From contig JABWDB010000006.1 in assembly GCA_019614645.1 (NCBI GenBank), positions 8,556,001-8,620,000 of the forward strand: DNA of 64,000 nucleotides, read 5' to 3'. Below, one piece after another: positions 1 to 10,282 of the stretch. The translations under genes were made by a program, and so were the position numbers. How positions within the stretch are numbered: position 1 is the stretch's first letter; the number at the start of each line of letters is the position of its first letter. This DNA comes from Stratiolaelaps scimitus. Its lineage: Eukaryota > Arthropoda > Arachnida > Mesostigmata > Laelapidae. Under the pieces are notes generated by a model. It did no database searches and was not told where the DNA came from. It worked only from the letters and a program-made list of their open reading frames with translations.

Positions 1-840
1 TGCCACCAACGGACGCATCCGGCTTAGGCAGAGACCGACAGGCCAGGGCCGGCCAGGGCCGGCGCGCAAGCTCAAACCGTTGTTCACGCTGTGGCGGTGG
101 CGGCGGGACAATGCGTGCCGACGTGCCTGAAACATTGGTGCACGATCACGCAGCTTGCTGTTAGCTGTAGCCATAGCCGCAACGTGGGGGGGGGGGGGGC
201 GCAGTGTGCTGGAAGAGGACGGCGCTACTAGAAGTGAACGCCGCTCGGGGGCAGAACAGAAACTGGGACGGCGAGCGAACGAAGGACAAACCGTCTGAGT
301 GGGCCTTGGAGTACGCGGCCGCTTGCCTTGCCTCAAATCGGAGGCCAGCAGCCGGCGATAGCGATGAGCAGCAGAGCGCCGGTGCCCGCAACTTCGACTC
401 CATTTCCCACAGAAGGGCATACCCGTACACCACCGTTCGTCGACGCCGAGAGAGCCAACCTGTCTTCGCGTCGCTGTCGCGAGTGAACAGAGACAACAGT
501 ACGGTGCGGTCGGCCGGTTGGCTATCAGCATTATGGCGTGGTGTTGTTTGCTCGAGCACGTGACAATGCCGGACGCCTGGCACAGCAATGGCAGAGATGG
601 CGGGGAGGAGGGCGTAATTGGCGTATTTGGTAGAACGAACCGTTTTGCATAGGCCGAAGACAATGAATCTATTCAACGAAAGAGAACGGGCGCGATACAT
701 CGTGCCGATCGCATCCGCGGGGATTTCGTCATTTATAAGGACAACAATTTCGAAAATAAATTCGACCACTATGACCCGTCGAGCACATTTTAGCTATAGC
801 AATATTACTATGTATAAGTGATACAATACATTATTCAAAT
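1..840. other. GC- and CpG-rich island, no assignable gene
   Basis: It holds tandem GGCCAGGGCC units at 41-61, the G14 run, and open frames on both strands (161-769 minus, 204-563 plus) without recognisable domains. It could be a promoter or 5' exon of a gene outside or across the left edge. Confidence 0.35.
186..199. repeat. G14 homopolymer
   Basis: Fourteen consecutive G in a GC-rich island; an assembly-sensitive site. Confidence 0.95.
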
Positions 841-1713
841 AATGGCGTGTAGCACGAGAACAGCTCCGAGTCCTGAATAGCTTATCTACCTGGATGTGTA
901 TTCTGCATTGAACTCACTTTCGTATTTGTGTGCGATACCAGATGAAGCTATTTACGCTAGTTGTACGTCACGAATAACTCCCACGACATCAGTTGGACAG
1001 CGGCCTCCCGAAATGGAAATGGCCAATATGTGGCATCAAAAGCCATCTGAATGGATCTTGGTGGGGGGATCGATCACATAAGAAAGCTTTTATAAAAATA
1101 TTTCCATCCCCAAGGAGATGCAAATGGAGTTGATATGATACCACTATCGACGTGGACGAATCCTCTTTACTTGACTCTCACGAGTGAAGCGTGGGACAGC
1201 ATTCACAGATCGGGACAGCCTCGAGGAAATCGCCGGCTGAGGTGGTCTTTTTTTTATGGCTGCTTTTGGCAGAGGTGAACAACAACGAAAGATAGCCAAC
1301 CGTTAGCTAGCCATGCCGTTAAGGGAGGGGATTATGAAGTTCCAGTATCAGAATCGTGGTAACTGTTGCATGGGAGGAGTGTAGTTGATGTCCCGATGTG
1401 TATCTGTGAGATATATCTTGATTATGATTAGTTTACTTAGGAGTATCACTTACTTTTGGTCAGAGCATTTAATCGAAAGCCTCGGAAATGTGGCCTCATC
1501 TAACCGGTTTCTGATAACTCGATCTTGAACGTTCTACGGATGACCAACCAAACTAGTGCCGGATTATTGGACTCTAAACCTAGCCAACACAGTGGACTAC
1601 AACACAGCATAAAAGCGACACATTTCTGTTCTGCAAAGCTTCAATGAGGATGAAATGAAGCTTCGTCTATTTTGAGTAACAGTTAACTACGAGTTCACCA
1701 TCCTTTTTTCCAG
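841..1713. other. No recognisable feature
   Basis: Ordinary sequence. A donor-like AAAA|GTAAGTGAT on the minus strand near 1453 follows a 26-codon open stretch; not enough to call an exon. Confidence 0.4.
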
Positions 1714-2021
1714 GTCTGAATGCAAAGCCTGACAACCTAGGCCGGAGCAGGTTGAACCTACCTCGGGGATATGCGTACTCTGCCCCTAATGAAATGTATA
1801 AGATAGGGCCACTCGCACAGAATAAACTAACACCTGCCAATGATATTTCGCCGCCACAAATTACTCGAATTCGAGATTCAGACGTTCAAAGCCTTAAAAC
1901 AAGATTGATTCAGCAAGAGGCACCGGTGGTGTATTGTAATCATGTTCCCGTTACTGCTAAAGTTTCGAACAATTCGTATTCATTGGTCACGATGCAAGGG
2001 TCAGCATTTGGAGACGTGTAG
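1714..2021 (+). CDS. Candidate terminal coding exon (about 101 codons plus stop), unknown protein
   Basis: A near-ideal acceptor (CATCCTTTTTTCCAG) ends at 1713. From the first base the frame entered in phase 1 (GT completing a codon) stays open to TAG at 2019-2021. The peptide begins LNAKPDNLGRSRLN and ends YSLVTMQGSAFGDV. It has one Cys, no Trp and is rich in Asn, Ser, Pro and Val, as expected of a soluble tail rather than random translation; no domain is recognised. No upstream exon can be assigned within the window. About half an open frame of this length is expected by chance next to the strong acceptors here, so this is a lead, not a gene call. Confidence 0.33.
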
Positions 2022-3789
2022 TGATATGGGAGCGATCACGATTTGAATCTCTACCACCATCGCTTCGAATTTACAAGGATATCCTGACTAATTTTAAGAT
2101 CCCCGTCACGATTTCGATAAGGTACTCCATTCCGTGTTTGTTTACTGATACCGTTAGAACTGTTCAACTTGTCCTCCACGAAATATAAATATGTACACGT
2201 TGTGTAAAGGATAGGGTCCATAATTATGTTCTGCCATTGAAGTTTGATTGGACGTGCCAAAATGCATATTGACCACCATTGACTATGCATTCATTGTATG
2301 ATCTGGTTTACCACGCTGCAGGAGTATAAAATATCAGGTGGTCACTGACGAATGAAAAAGGCAGGTCTTCAAGAAGAGCGATCGATTCCAAATTGCATTG
2401 TCTGATTTCAATCAAACCTGCATTGGTGAGAGCGCGGCGGTAACGTGAACATATATATATATATATATTGGATATTTACTACGAGAATTCGCTATTCGCT
2501 AGGGTAGGTTGTCTGTGTTGCTTTGTGAAGCCGCATCTTCCATCGGCGGTAATCACTGCACCATTGCACACAAATGAGCAAATGGCCAAGCATTCAAGTC
2601 ATGGTAACGGGATTGTTCAAGCTGATATTTTCATTGGCGTGCAGATGAGTATCATATATAAAGCACCAAAATAGGATCAATTTCTAATTTCGGCTTGAAA
2701 AAGAACCTATATACAAAGCAGATCCCTGAAATGAGGCACGTGTGCGAGAGCCCCTGCTTACCAAGCATAAACATTTCTGGAGGAACATACATAATAGTAG
2801 TCTCGGACGAAACGGGGTACTTATTCAAACTAGCGTCACTTGAACTAAGGTAATTGCTTCGAAGACATTGACTAAACTTTGGATTCATAAATTATAATGT
2901 GAATTCACGTTCAACAATTGAATTATAGTTGAACTAATATCAATTTTTGTCATCATTTTATTTACTAAAATTTTTTTTTCAATTACTCTCTAAATATTTC
3001 AGGTATTCTACCGCCTCATGTTCGAGACTGACTTATCTGTTGTGAAGTCAAGCTAGGTAGTAAAATGACATTCGGAATGTGAGAGCATTCAGATTTACTA
3101 TATAGGGTGAGGGAAAATGAGATCACAATTGAGCGTTAGGGGTAGGCTTACTGTTGAATCAACATCGGGCCTCAGCTGCTAATCTGATTTTTTCGCTACC
3201 AATAAGTTAGCTTTTGTTAGCGTTTACCTTACTCTGAACAATAGGGACGTATAAGCGTATCGAGAAGGGGAGTGAATAAATCTCTAATTGTAATTGAAAA
3301 AAGACCCCATATCGCAGGGAGTCAGTACGCCAATATCGTTTCAGCTCATTTAACTAGGTTTCTATGAGAGCGACCGATATCGAACTTGACCGATTGAGAC
3401 CACGTAGTCCTGCCAAAACGCCAAGAACGTGCTACCTACGCTCAGAACTTATGGTCGCTAAGCGTGCATGGTCTATTTTCTGCACATCGGTGGTACTTAC
3501 CTAAATAAATAGCATGGTTAATGCAACAATCAAATGTCCTACAGGACACAGATGCTACATATAGATATGTCGACGGGTATGTATACTTATTGGCCGTATT
3601 TGGTTAGAAGGTGATCTTCAGTTCAGTGATCCAGCAGCGGTTCATAGACACAGGTATCTCCAATCGAGCTTTCGTGGCAAGTAAGCATCGATGAAAAGCA
3701 TTTAAAATGAGAAAATCGTCACTGAAAACCAGCTAAACCATTTGAAAGCACCTGCCTCGGAATATCTGAACGATGCCGGGACGACATCG
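2022..3789. other. AT-rich stretch with isolated splice-like signals
   Basis: It contains (AT)9 at 2451-2468 and a strong acceptor (CTCTCTAAATATTTCAG) ending at 3002, followed by short open tails in two phases (9 or 17 codons). There is an ideal minus-strand donor (TTAG|GTAAGTACC) at about 3501. Open frames on both strands at about 2650-2890 are unassigned. Confidence 0.35.
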
Positions 3790-3899
3790 ATCAGTGGTTA
3801 GACTTTTGCTTCAACCAGTACGCTAACTACCTGACATATAAGAGAGCTTACACATTGTAAAATTGCAGCTCCTTTAATAAACCAATAAAACCTTTACCT
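3790..3899 (+). mobile_element. SINE family A copy, degraded head
   Basis: The body from CTGACATATAAGAGAGC to CCAATAAAACCTTTACC closely matches the 49.6-kb copy. The sequence before 3831 (ends CGCTAACTACCTGACATA) does not match the tRNA-like head of that copy but resembles the head end of the 12.2-kb copy, so a subfamily with another or more diverged head is possible. Confidence 0.75.
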
Positions 3900-4155
3900 C
3901 CGTTATCAAATCTAGTCCATATATATATAGAAATATGATTCGAATACCCAACGACAGCGTTGCATTGCGTCATGGTAAACACCCCGAGTACACACGGACC
4001 TAACCAGCTAGCTAATTAATTTCAAATATATGGAAGCGATACCGACACAATGAAATCGATGAATTTCCGTACACGAGCACGTCACAACGTTTCCCACCGA
4101 GAGTCACCCCCAAAATAAGCAGACATGAAATCGGACAGCAATCACCATTTCTTAA

Positions 4156-4161
4156 TTTATT
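4156..4161 (-). promoter_or_regulatory. Candidate polyadenylation signal AATAAA (minus strand)
   Basis: TTTATT on the plus strand reads AATAAA on the minus strand. Below this point the long T-rich (A-rich on minus), microsatellite-filled stretch gives way to ordinary sequence. It could be the far end of the zinc-knuckle transcript, about 2.75 kb past the CDS, but AATAAA hexamers are frequent by chance and nothing links it directly to that gene. Confidence 0.15.
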
Positions 4162-5638
4162 TTTCATTTCAGAGGTGGTTTTCTTTCTTGTGTGTTTCCA
4201 TAGTCTCTCGGTTTGAGCATTCTGGCGAGTGCTCGCTCCGCCGAGTGTTCCCGTTCGCTTTTGTTTTGTAGTTTTCCATCATCATCATCGTTGTATAATG
4301 TACAAAAATATAGCCCCGTACATAGTTTTCGGTCTCGCCTCGGCGTTCACTTTCACACATGCACGTTAATTCGCTATTTTTTTTTTATCTCATTATTATT
4401 ATTATTAGTATTATTATTATCTTAATCTTATATCCGTTTCTTCCCATCGTTTTACTCATCCTGTAACTTTGTGTGTCGTCTTACACCAGCAACGCATCGC
4501 ATCTCGTGAAGTTCACATAAGACCTTAGATAAAGGGAGGGTTATTATTTACCCACCCGTGGCTGTAACGCCCGATTTTCTTACCTCTCTATTTCATCTTT
4601 CCATGTACAACATAATCGTCGCTTTCGTCTAGATACACAATATGTAGATATTATAGATAATAGCGCCTACACAATAATCTTCGTATGGTTGGTTTCTTCG
4701 TTTTCGTATTTTTTTTTTAATTAATAGTAGCGTTATTATTATTATTATATGGTATAGAGGTGTCGTCTCTTCCATATAAAAAAAACCTCAGCATCTGGAG
4801 ATCGGAATCTTCTTTTGTTTGTCTATGTCATAGCTGGGTCTCTCCCCTTCCAAGCTAGCTCCTATAGGCATGTCGCGTTTACAATAGTCCCTCTTACTTC
4901 GCCACTGAATCTCTATTCCCTCGCGTAATTATCACTATAGTTGTTGTTGTTGTCATTAGTATCACTGCCACAAAAACTCCCAATAGGTTCTCATCTCTAA
5001 ACTCTTCGTACATAATTGATCATCGATTATCTATATCTCATTCTACAGTATTGTTCTACAGTATCTCGACCAGACGCGCCATTTCCCCTCGCGATTTTTC
5101 AGAATCTCTATATTACTGCCATTATTTATCATAACTGTTATTACTCATTATAATCTCTATCCGTCCTTACTTCTCTTTTCACATTGCTGCTGCTGCGGTG
5201 TTATGTTTTTTCCTGGCTGACTCAGATATTATATATGTCATATACAGGTGCGTTTTTTTTTGCTTCGGGAGAGAGCGCTCCACTTGCATTGGTCCATTTT
5301 TAATTGGCCAGGGGGTTAAGTTAATTCTGCTCCGCTTATGATGATCCAACGAATTAGAACTTACAATTATCGCCGCTGCCACTCCTCTGGTGCTGTTGTT
5401 GTTGTTTGCTGAGTCGATGTTTCATTCCGAACTCGCTCACTCGCTCTCTCTCTCCCTCTCTTGACGTCTCTAATGTTACAATAATGTTGTCTCTCCACGG
5501 TAACAGTGATTTGAAAACCCGTCCTTAGATCGTGGTGGCTGTTTTTTATATAATATGTATATATAAAGTTCTTCGTCTCCTTTTCCTCCTCATTGTTCAA
5601 CCTCGGATCTGCTGTACCTTCGCGAATGATCTGTGTAG

Positions 5639-5699
5639 ATATATATATATATATGTATATATATGGTATCGTGTCGTATATATATATATATATATATAT
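5639..5699. repeat. Two TA microsatellites separated by GGTATCGTGTCG
   Basis: TA runs on both sides of a short unique linker. Confidence 0.9.
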
Positions 5700-6910
5700 G
5701 ATGCATGCTCAGTGTCGTTGCGTACGCTCTTGTTTAGGGGCGGACATACGGGATGTAAATGGTAACTGGAGTTTGCGTGTTTTCGGCCTTTGCTGGTGGT
5801 TGGTTGTGGTCGGTAGTCATAGAGGTAGCTGGTTGAGTAGCCTCCCTCCCTCCCTCCCTCACTGCATTGCTGTGGTCGGCTTCACCTGAAGTTGCATAGC
5901 GGCTGCAAATGCTGATGATGGATTCGGCCAGCATGGCCGCCAAACCGGGCACGCCGCCGCCGCCGCCGCCGCCGCACAAACCCACCAGGCATAGCTAGCT
6001 GCTACTCGTTTTCCAGTTATTGCGACTGTTGCTACCTCCCGGCGGGTCGTCCGACGACGACGCCGACGCCGCCGCCGACGACAACAGGGACGCCATCGCA
6101 ATGTGAGTGTGTGCCTTGCATGGTGATGGCGGCAGAGTCGATTGTGGGCCTGCGTTCGCATACACGGTTGTACTACGCAACCAGTCCGTCAGCCAGCGAA
6201 GCAAGCACGCCACGGGGCGGTAGACGAAGATGACGCTCCTCGGTTACAACCACTCTGTTACATACATCGACGCCCGACATATTGAGGTCTCCCGTAAACA
6301 CGCTCTCTCTCCGCCCCCCCCCCGCCTCCAGCTCTTACGGCAAACAACACTGATATACACACACACACACACACGTGGAGTGAAGGGCGACACACGGTAC
6401 AAGATGCACCACCGCTAGGCAAAAATCTTCAGCAGAACCGCACTAATGGCAAATGAATCGGATGAGGCAGGAAAGCGTGATAGAACGAGCGATAAGGTTT
6501 GGGGGTTGGGTTTTTTTGTTGCTTGTGTTCATGTATTTTCGTAGGTCACTATCCTGGCGGCGTGGCGAGACTTTGCAGTCGTTTGTTGTTTTGTTAAGGG
6601 GAGCAGAAATATGTGTGTTGAAGAAAGAAAGAAATATTCGTACGCCACGCCATTTTATCGCCAGGACGATGAGCCGGCCTCCACCACGCGGGTTCGTCAT
6701 ACACACATATCGTCGCTACTTCGTTTCATGATGACGTCACTGCACGAAAATACGTTCAGGCCGCTAATTGCTCGGTTGCCTGGATGTATTATGATGATTC
6801 TTATTGTTAATTATCAAGCGTGAGTGCGTTACGTTCGTTCGTAGCAGCTAAGTAGTACGATGATGACGACGAAATGAAGCTTGTCCGATACGCGGGTGGC
6901 TGAGCCGTCA

Positions 6911-6916
6911 CCTACC
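6911..6916 (-). other. Donor-like site directly after the zinc-knuckle stop codon
   Basis: Minus-strand sequence after the TAG stop (6923-6921) reads ATTAG|GTAGGTGACG: a good donor 5 nt beyond the stop, with an overlapping second GT at 6911. If used, the 3' UTR begins almost entirely in a downstream exon. A stop this close to the junction would not be expected to trigger junction-dependent mRNA decay. Confidence 0.4.
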
Positions 6917-6920
6917 TAAT

Positions 6921-7220
6921 CTACATGCTGGAGTTGCAGTCGCGAGCGATGTGTCCAGGCTGTTGGCAGCGGTAGCATGAACGGCCTGATGATGCGGTCG
7001 GGCAGTCGCGAGCCATGTGTCCGTCCTGGCCACAGTTGAAGCAGCCCCGGCCGCCTCCGCCTCCACCACCACCGCCCATACGGCCACCGCCGCCGTATCC
7101 ACCTCGGCCTCCGCCGTAGCCGCGATCACCGCCTCCATAGCCGCTGTGGCCGCCGCCCTCGGGGCACTCACGGGCGAAGTGGCCAGTCTTATGGCAGCGG
7201 AAGCATTCCCGTCCAGACAT
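6921..7220 (-). CDS. Short CNBP-like CCHC zinc-knuckle protein (99 aa)
   Basis: Three CCHC knuckles (CX2CX4HX4C) are plain in the translation: C6/C9/H14/C19, C60/C63/H68/C73 and C82/C85/H90/C95. Between knuckles 1 and 2, residues 23-58 are almost only Gly with Tyr and Arg (RGG/GYGG type). This order, first knuckle then RGG box then further knuckles, is that of cellular nucleic-acid-binding protein (CNBP), which binds single-stranded G-rich DNA and RNA and acts in translation and transcription in cytoplasm and nucleus. Known CNBPs have six or seven knuckles and about 165-180 residues, so this protein is short. It may be a reduced paralogue or a short isoform. The ATG follows 30 nt of UTR in the same exon, just after a good acceptor. 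The whole CDS lies in one exon (7250 down to 6916). The stop lies 5 nt before a donor-like TAG|GTAGGT. Family assignment is firm; orthology to CNBP itself is inference. Confidence 0.88.
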   Translation of the reverse strand: MSGRECFRCHKTGHFARECPEGGGHSGYGGGDRGYGGGRGGYGGGGRMGGGGGGGGGRGCFNCGQDGHMARDCPTASSGRSCYRCQQPGHIARDCNSSM

Positions 7221-7250
7221 GACGACGACGATGATGATGATGAGAGACCT

Positions 7251-7467
7251 CTGCGGGTGTCAAAACGCACGGGAATCGGTTACAAATTGAAATGAGACAA
7301 CAAGTACAAACGACGACAAGCAACCACGAACGACTGCCCGATGCTAACGGCGGCTGCAGTCGACTGTGTTCACACCCGCACGGGAGTGGGGTGGCTAGGA
7401 ACCGCTCGGGAGCGAATTCGTCCTGTGATTCAGCTAAGTTGTGAATTTGAGGGAATTGAACACTCAC
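7251..7467 (-). other. Intron in the 5' UTR of the zinc-knuckle gene
   Basis: On the minus strand a GTGAGTG donor begins at 7467 and a pyrimidine-containing acceptor ending in CCCGCAG lies at 7257-7251, immediately before the exon that carries the start codon. The 217-bp interval has no coding potential and contains a TGTAAC-like branch-point candidate about 35 nt before the acceptor. An intron splitting the 5' leader just ahead of the ATG is common for housekeeping RNA-binding protein genes. Seen: both splice motifs. Inferred: that they are used together. Confidence 0.6.
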
Positions 7468-7700
7468 TTAAACGCTTGGTGCCCTGGGTTAGATGCTGCG
7501 TTCTCCTCGCCGGATGGATGCTGGCTGGTTCACACTACTCGACGCGCTGTGTGATCTACCTCGACGGAAGTTCCGCTCGTGGTTTCTGTGCCGCTTCTTT
7601 GAGCTGAATTCGACGACCACGAGGCGGACACGTCCAAGCTCCACGAGATCAAATCGCGAAATCAAGCTTATTGACAAAATGCCCGCCGGCCTATCCCATT
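7468..7700 (-). other. Probable 5' UTR exon 1 of the zinc-knuckle gene
   Basis: Sequence upstream of the minus-strand donor at 7467. Its 3' end (7468) is fixed by the donor; the transcription start is not visible, so the outer limit is arbitrary. A second donor-like GAG|GTAGAT occurs at 7560/7559 and could give an alternative leader. No TATA box is obvious in the minus orientation above 7700. Confidence 0.35.
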
Positions 7701-9060
7701 TAGCGGAGCGGCGAATGGTTCGTCTGCTTTAAACGGAGCCCGCCAAAGCGGTTGAATGCTTATAACTTATGATTTATAGAGACCATGGTCAACGAGGCGT
7801 CATTTAACGGCCACCGACAATCGAATCTCTAAATTCGACAGGTTCGATACAGCGAAATAACGCAAGATCACAATAGTTCACGGGTTTAATGCCAAGGCAA
7901 AACACCATTTTAGCAATATATCTACGGCGAAATCAGGTCGTCTGCTATTGGCGCGCTTCGCCAAGTGATGCTGTTATTGGATGCTGATTATGATGATGAT
8001 AATGATGGTGGTGGCGATGCTGCCACCGCCGCTTCTGCTGCTGATTATGATTATGATGATGACGATGGCCGCCGGGTTCGCTGCTGCGCCACAGCCTGCG
8101 GCGTAGATCGCTGCATCATCGGCAGCCGCAGCAACAGCAACGAACCCGGCAGCCGGCGCGAGTGTTAGCGGGCTGGCGCCGTGTGACGAAAGCCGGCATC
8201 AGCGCATAGCTGCTGCTGGCGGCGGCGCCGCCGCTCGCTCGCCCGCCCGCTCGAACGACCGATCCCACAATGGATCGCTCTGCTGCTGCTGCTGTTGCTG
8301 CTGATGTTGATTTTATCTGGAGCGCACGGGCGACTACGGGCTATTTGCTGATCCGGTGTAAAAGACCTTTTCGCTGTTGTTGGTGTGTTCAACGTTGGCC
8401 AAGTTACTTGGCGAGTTGGGCGGCCATGTCTGTTCTTGAATATGGATGGTGGCGCTGTTCGCGTCGCATTTGTTCCGTTAACAAAACGCTGCTGACGGGA
8501 AGAGCCGAACGCCGCCTTTCTCTGTTGGTCGCTACTGCTGTCCGTGCGTATTCTATACGGGAGTCTGTTCTTGTCTCTCGTGTTGTATCTCCATTTAGAA
8601 CGACGTGGGCTGGGAACAACGGGCCAACTGCTCCTCGCGACACGGACAGAGGCAGTCCACCTTCGTACATTGCGTCTAGCTAGCTAGCCGCGTTGTAGTG
8701 GTGGTAGTGGTGGCGGTGTAAAGAGGCGCAGGGGAGACGGGGGAGCCATCTTTGGCTCGATAGTCCTCCTGCCGCAACAGCAACAGGAGTTTCACCCGAT
8801 AACGTGATGCTGGTAATCGCGACGCCGGCGGCCGAAGCAGTGGTAGTACTAATAGTAGCTTAAGGACTGCTGCATGCTGAGCCAGTCCCAATTCCGTTGT
8901 TAGACACGGACCCCGCTGCGATTTGAGCGTCCTTGATTGCGGTTGGTGCCGCCAAATTGAAGTAGGCATTCACCGGCAGGACAATACACGTCGTTCGTTC
9001 GTGGCCGGCATTTTTCCATGTAAACACATAGCTAGTCGCGACGTGGTTGCTACCCTTCAT
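7701..9060. other. GC-rich, trinucleotide-rich region upstream of the zinc-knuckle gene
   Basis: Includes GAT/GCT triplet runs (7965-8070), CTG runs (8278-8305) and GCTAGCTAGC (8678-8688). Probably promoter and upstream regulatory DNA of the minus-strand gene, or of a divergent plus-strand gene not identified. Open frames here are repeat-driven. Confidence 0.3.
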
Positions 9061-9983
9061 TTAGATATGAAATTGTCTTGACTTGTTTGTTTGCGCACTG
9101 TTGACTTGCTTGATTGCCTGTGTTTTTTTCGATGGAATGCAAATAGCGGAGTAAGAACAGGGGTTAACTGGAGCTGGTAGTCGTGGTGAGCAGGTATGCT
9201 GAGTTTTTATTCCTGCGAGAATGGGTTAACACATTACAGATGTCGGGTTTCGAAGGGTTTCCTGTACACGGTTAAGCTGGATGTGGATGGTCGTTAAACA
9301 TGAACAATGATCGATGAAGATCATTTAAATTGTTAACCATTTGAATATATAATATATAAAATTTTTTAGGCTTCCTTATATATATATATAGCTAAAAAAA
9401 ATAACTCAGAATATGGCCTTGTTCGCTGGGGTACGAACTCGCTCATTTTTACTTTAGTGGATTGTCTGTTACAACCTCCACGTGCAACGCAATTGGTGTG
9501 CAATAGTGTAGATTAGGGTTATTGACTCTCCTATTCTATTATATCAAGAAAATATCAGGAAATTGAGAACGACACTGGTAGTTTGTGCGCGTGTCTGTGT
9601 CCGTCGTGGAGAGGACGATGAAACAATGGAGCATGTAAAGAGTATATATTCTAAGCTGAACTGTAGAGTATTAGTAAGTATGGGAAGCGTAGAGACAAAG
9701 ACTAATATAGGGGTTGAGTACAGAACATGAATGAATTGGGATGGAAAGAAGTGAACAAAAGAGGAAAGATACAATATGGAACAAACAAAAGGAGCACAGC
9801 CGTAGAATTGATAAATGAATAGGGAACAAGGTGTAGATAATTGTAATATTAATCGTCATAATAAGTATGTCATCTCCGATGGTTGACACTGGGACACGCC
9901 TCTGGTGTTAAAGCGGTTCCAGAATAGCAACGGTTAATACAAATACATTATATTTGCACATATATATGTAATATTATTTTATC
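9061..9983. other. No recognisable feature
   Basis: AT-leaning sequence with short TA runs (9380-9391). Nothing supportable. Confidence 0.4.
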
Positions 9984-10004
9984 ATATATATATATATATA
10001 TATG

Positions 10005-10049
<45 letters not shown>

Positions 10050-10058
10050 ATTAATATA

Positions 10059-10114
<56 letters not shown>
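9984..10114. repeat. Large TA microsatellite with internal TGTTATTAA repeats
   Basis: About 130 bp of TA repeat broken twice by the same TGTTATTAA interruption (about 10002 and 10046), implying duplication of a longer TA-plus-interruption unit. Confidence 0.9.
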
Positions 10115-10117
<3 letters not shown>

Positions 10118-10216
10118 CAGCCAAACTGGTTTGTTACAACGCGGAAAACTGTAACATCTGTGCCAGTTCTGTAATAAGCTGTCTGGTTGATGAGCAAGGT
10201 GAATTACGAAAACAGT

Positions 10217-10282
10217 ATTTGTTATTGCGCAACAGTAAACGATTGTACTAAATGATTAGTTTACCGTTACGCAATAGCAAAT
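10217..10282. repeat. 66-bp imperfect hairpin, 24-bp arms, 18-nt loop
   Basis: Left arm 10217-10240 (ATTTGTTATTGCGC...) pairs with 10259-10282 (...GCAATAGCAAAT) at 21 of 24 positions, the exceptions all being transition-type differences. The size matches an animal pre-miRNA, but a small foldback transposon remnant is equally possible. Confidence 0.55.

Larger units (their letters stand above)
3900..6910. other. Long T-rich, microsatellite-rich region; possible 3' part of the zinc-knuckle transcript
   Basis: TTA runs (4393-4421, 4736-4748), TA runs, CTCCCTCCC repeats (5847-5859), GCC/CCG triplets (5952-5973, 6050-6080) and CA (6355-6374). The A-rich minus strand, high simple-repeat load and absence of conserved frames fit a long 3' UTR or intron of the minus-strand gene. 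This is inference. Confidence 0.3.

Noticed and set aside
3653..3700. CAG|GT acceptor-like sites at about 3653, 7841, 14274, 20690, 27869, 61318 with short open tails
   Set aside because: Weak or no pyrimidine tract and tails of chance length.
7017..7295. Ala/Thr-rich plus-strand frame opposite the zinc-knuckle gene, and the 120-codon minus frame at 6908-7270
   Set aside because: Shadow frames of the Gly-rich knuckle gene.
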